A stretch of 64,000 nucleotides of DNA from Lenzites betulinus (Eukaryota > Basidiomycota > Agaricomycetes > Polyporales > Polyporaceae). The notes below the pieces were generated by a model. The model was not told the origin of the DNA, did no database searches, and worked only from the letters and a program-made list of their open reading frames with translations. Position numbers and translations under genes: made by a program. The DNA lies in NCBI GenBank assembly GCA_022264855.1, contig JABYQU010000043.1:124001-188000 (forward strand). Reading direction: 5' to 3'. Positions within the stretch are counted from its first letter, which is position 1. Each line of letters opens with the position of its first letter. Positions 61,637 to 64,000 of the stretch are shown in pieces.

Positions 61637-64000
61637 TGGGTGCAACAAGGGTTTGGCGGTCTGAAGAGACAGAAGATATACTCCTGCGAGTGTGAGGCTA
61701 TCAGCAGCTTGTGGTCGGACAGGTTGCGTCCATGAGGCTTATTAGCTAGCCTTAAGTGCCGCTCAGCATATTGTCCGACCCGGAAGTGAGCGGCTGCGCG
61801 TTGCGCCCAGGGTGTCGGCGAGCCGCTGAGAAGCGTTGACGAGTCGGTTGAGGAGTGGTATCATCGCGTCGGACGCCCACCTTCCGCAGTCGTATGCAGT
61901 CCACCATGCATGGTACAAGTGGCAATGCGGTGTCTGTGCGATGTCGTTGTCGATCTTGAGCTGTGACACCCGACTACAGCCCATGGCCACCATCCGCAGT
62001 ACTAGTTCCTAGATACTCGGATGTCAATTGCCAGCGCGTTGGAGTGAGCGAGCCGGAATTCTTCGGCTGCTATATCTCGACAACGCTGGACGTAAATGTC
62101 GATGAGGATTCAAATATTTTCACTGTCGGAACAATCGTACCTCGAGAGTTCGGTTGACCGCTACTGAGAGTGTGCCGTTTCAAATTAAGGGCGCTCACAA
62201 CACACGGTGGGTCCGGATGTAGATGAGAATCCGGAACGCCGGCGCTTGGAGTGGATTGCTGCCAGCTAACTTAGCAATAGTGTATCGTTGACCATTTATC
62301 GAGTATGCGCGACACGGACGTAGAATTATAATACATGTGATACAGAAGTCGTCACAATACCGAGGACCACTCACAAATGTTGATGTCTGCGGAAAGGCAT
62401 GAGCATTTGTATTACAAGGAAGGATACAAAGCAGGAACGGAAGGATCAGACGGTATGTTTTATCCTACACGGCGGTTCGGACATATGCTTGTCAAATTTT
62501 TATGTATAATCATCAAGGAAGAAAGGGCGTGGTGGAGGATGCAAGTCAGAAAACGCACTCACCGTTTGTAGCAATGGCTGCGACTCCAGGTTGCTCGACG
62601 CCGCACCTGGGAGCTTCTGCATCAGCCTACGTCTAAACGCAGACCTCGATCAAGCCTCGGAAGAGGCATATGCCCTCAGTGGGTGGTAATGCGATTTGCG
62701 CGCATCCGAGCGTTGCTCGTAGCCCAGCAGTTGAAACATTGCTTCGTCTTGGGGCGGACAAATCCCAATGTCGAACACTTACATTGCCCGTGTTACCTGT
62801 TGCGCGCAAGGTTGATCAGCAACTGAACACTCAACGAGAGTACGAGGCGCAAAAGGTGCAAAAAAGAAGTGAAGGCTCCGTTGGTGATGCATGAGGTGAG
62901 TACGGCACAGGGTGTGTTCGCCAACTCGAAATGTTTATGGATAAAACTATCTTCATAGCCAAGAAAAGACGACCAGAATGAACTGTGGATGCTTACCCAT
63001 ATGACGGCGGTCTGTTGACGATGTGTGAGAGAGGATGGGAGATCGAAGAGGGTACGGACGACGACGGAGCAGCAGCAAAATGCTCAAGTCAACGCGTCGA
63101 AGAGCGACGCGTCTTTGAAGCGGAGCCCAAAATACGGGTGGCTGAGGGCAGCGGAGTTGGACAGCTGTACAGTTGCTCGGGTATAAATAGCGCCCTTTGT
63201 CGTCTGCCCATCGTCGTTCGCCTCACGCCGCCCACCCCCTCGCGTCCTGCAACGCTGTGCATGGTGAGTTTTTGTTTTCGAGACTCTGTGGATGCACCTA
63301 GTACTCCTTCTGTGATGTATCAATCAGTTCTGCTTCCGAAAAGAGAGGGTAACCTCCTTGTGGACAAAACCTATACCAAAAACTTTTCTGATTTCTATCG
63401 TGACTTGATAACAATGCGCATATCACTAACGAACTTCTTTCTAGGCATCTACCACGCTGCCTTCCCAAGACCGGGTTTGACCTCCAACGAAAACTATCGT
63501 AGGTCAGTGAAGCCGCCTTTCTCAGCCAGTCCAAGACGAAATCAAGTTCATCCATTCGTTGAATGTCCTTTCGTACACTTCGCCTCTCCTGCATGTGATT
63601 CGCTTTGCGGATTACATGTCGCGTTCACATTCATCGTCTTGGTGATTGTGAGCCGGGGGAGGTGAGGTCACTGTGATAGGAAATAAGAAAACACTGGCTT
63701 CTCTGATCTTTTACGGCGTTGATTACTCAATATCAGCTTGCTCATGTCAATCCTCTAGGTCATCTCCCTTGCTGCGTCGTTAGGTTATGTCGTTTCGCAT
63801 GTAATGACTTCGAAATATATATGCATGCTGTTTCGCTTTCTCGCAATGATTGTGCATCCACCGTGACAATTTCGTAGTGTGCACGATGGCAGGAAGACAA
63901 TGTTAACGTAGACGTGGAGGCAGCGCATTGCGTAGTCATACATACGTGGTACAACAGTACGACGGGTGAAATCGGAGTCGTTTGAGGACTAACGTATCGA
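61637..64000. other. 2.3-kb stretch without a convincing protein gene
   Basis: Short frames at 61963-62157, 62377-62571 and 62985-63665 look like chance, as they lack family signal. The right part contains a promoter-like TATAAATA and splice-like signals (see separate entry). A gene might start here and continue past the window end. Confidence 0.45.
63182..63189 (+). promoter_or_regulatory. Canonical TATA box of an unassigned transcript
   Basis: TATAAATA followed by a C/T-rich leader, then ATG|GTGAGT at 63260-63268. That is a start codon or leader exon placed directly at a strong 5' splice site. Possible acceptors occur at AATCAG (near 63326) and TTTCTAG (near 63445). No long protein results from the obvious joins. 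Confidence 0.35.

Noticed and set aside
62985..63665. 226-codon frame near the right end
   Set aside because: It starts at a non-ATG or weak site, spans a TATA box and splice-like signals, and has no domain.

Overview
The window is nuclear DNA of a filamentous basidiomycete. Genes are dense and run on both strands. Almost every gene is split by short introns of about 45-70 nt with GT...AG borders, coding GC is high, and the protein families are fungal. Several omega-like glutathione S-transferases (GSTs), a class 3 lipase, a FAD-linked oxidase and basidiomycete-only membrane and low-complexity proteins suggest an Agaricomycete, probably a polypore-type wood decayer. The species is not identified.

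Layout, left to right. 1-1391 (+): 3' end of an NRPS-like (Pls-type) protein. 1840-2772 (-): GST A. 3571-5076 (+): mismatch-specific thymine/uracil DNA glycosylase. 5402-7246 (+): DUF4246 protein. 7403-14817 (-): BRR2 splicing helicase. 15184-16202 and 16779-17747 (-): GSTs B and C in tandem. 19235-20923 (+): FAD-linked oxidoreductase. 21672-23018 (+): multi-pass membrane protein. 23469-24707 (-): secreted class 3 lipase. 25743-30596 (-): SEC31. 31011-31922 (-): GST D. 32722-33982 (-): GPN2 GTPase. 34285-37719 (+): RecQ helicase. 38007-39793 (-): low-complexity protein. 40610-46134 (-): CFT1/CPSF160. 47109-48059 (+): GST E. 48167-49795 (-): SRPK-like kinase. 50621-52564 (-): serine-rich protein. 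54623-57572 (+): secreted S41-type protease homologue with 18 exons. 58026-60150 (+): sphingoid-base-phosphate phosphatase. 60732-61636 (-): small fungal membrane protein. 61637-64000 holds no convincing protein gene.

Two gene classes are interleaved. One is housekeeping: RNA processing (BRR2, CFT1, the kinase), COPII transport, RNA polymerase assembly (GPN2), DNA repair (TDG, RecQ) and sphingolipid turnover. The other is environment-facing: five GSTs, the FAD oxidase, the lipase and the S41 homologue. The GSTs, the lipase and the S41 gene have a TATA-like element 45-105 bp before the start codon. This suggests inducible control, but that is an inference.

The most notable structures are: a run of tiny exons (14-33 nt) in the S41 gene; a 71-bp tandem duplication across an exon/intron border in the kinase gene, which makes a ready-spliceable new intron; a 21-nt exon that carries the GST active site; a predicted ubiquitin-interacting motif on the RecQ helicase; three GC-AG introns; and a 28-nt near-perfect palindrome upstream of the lipase.
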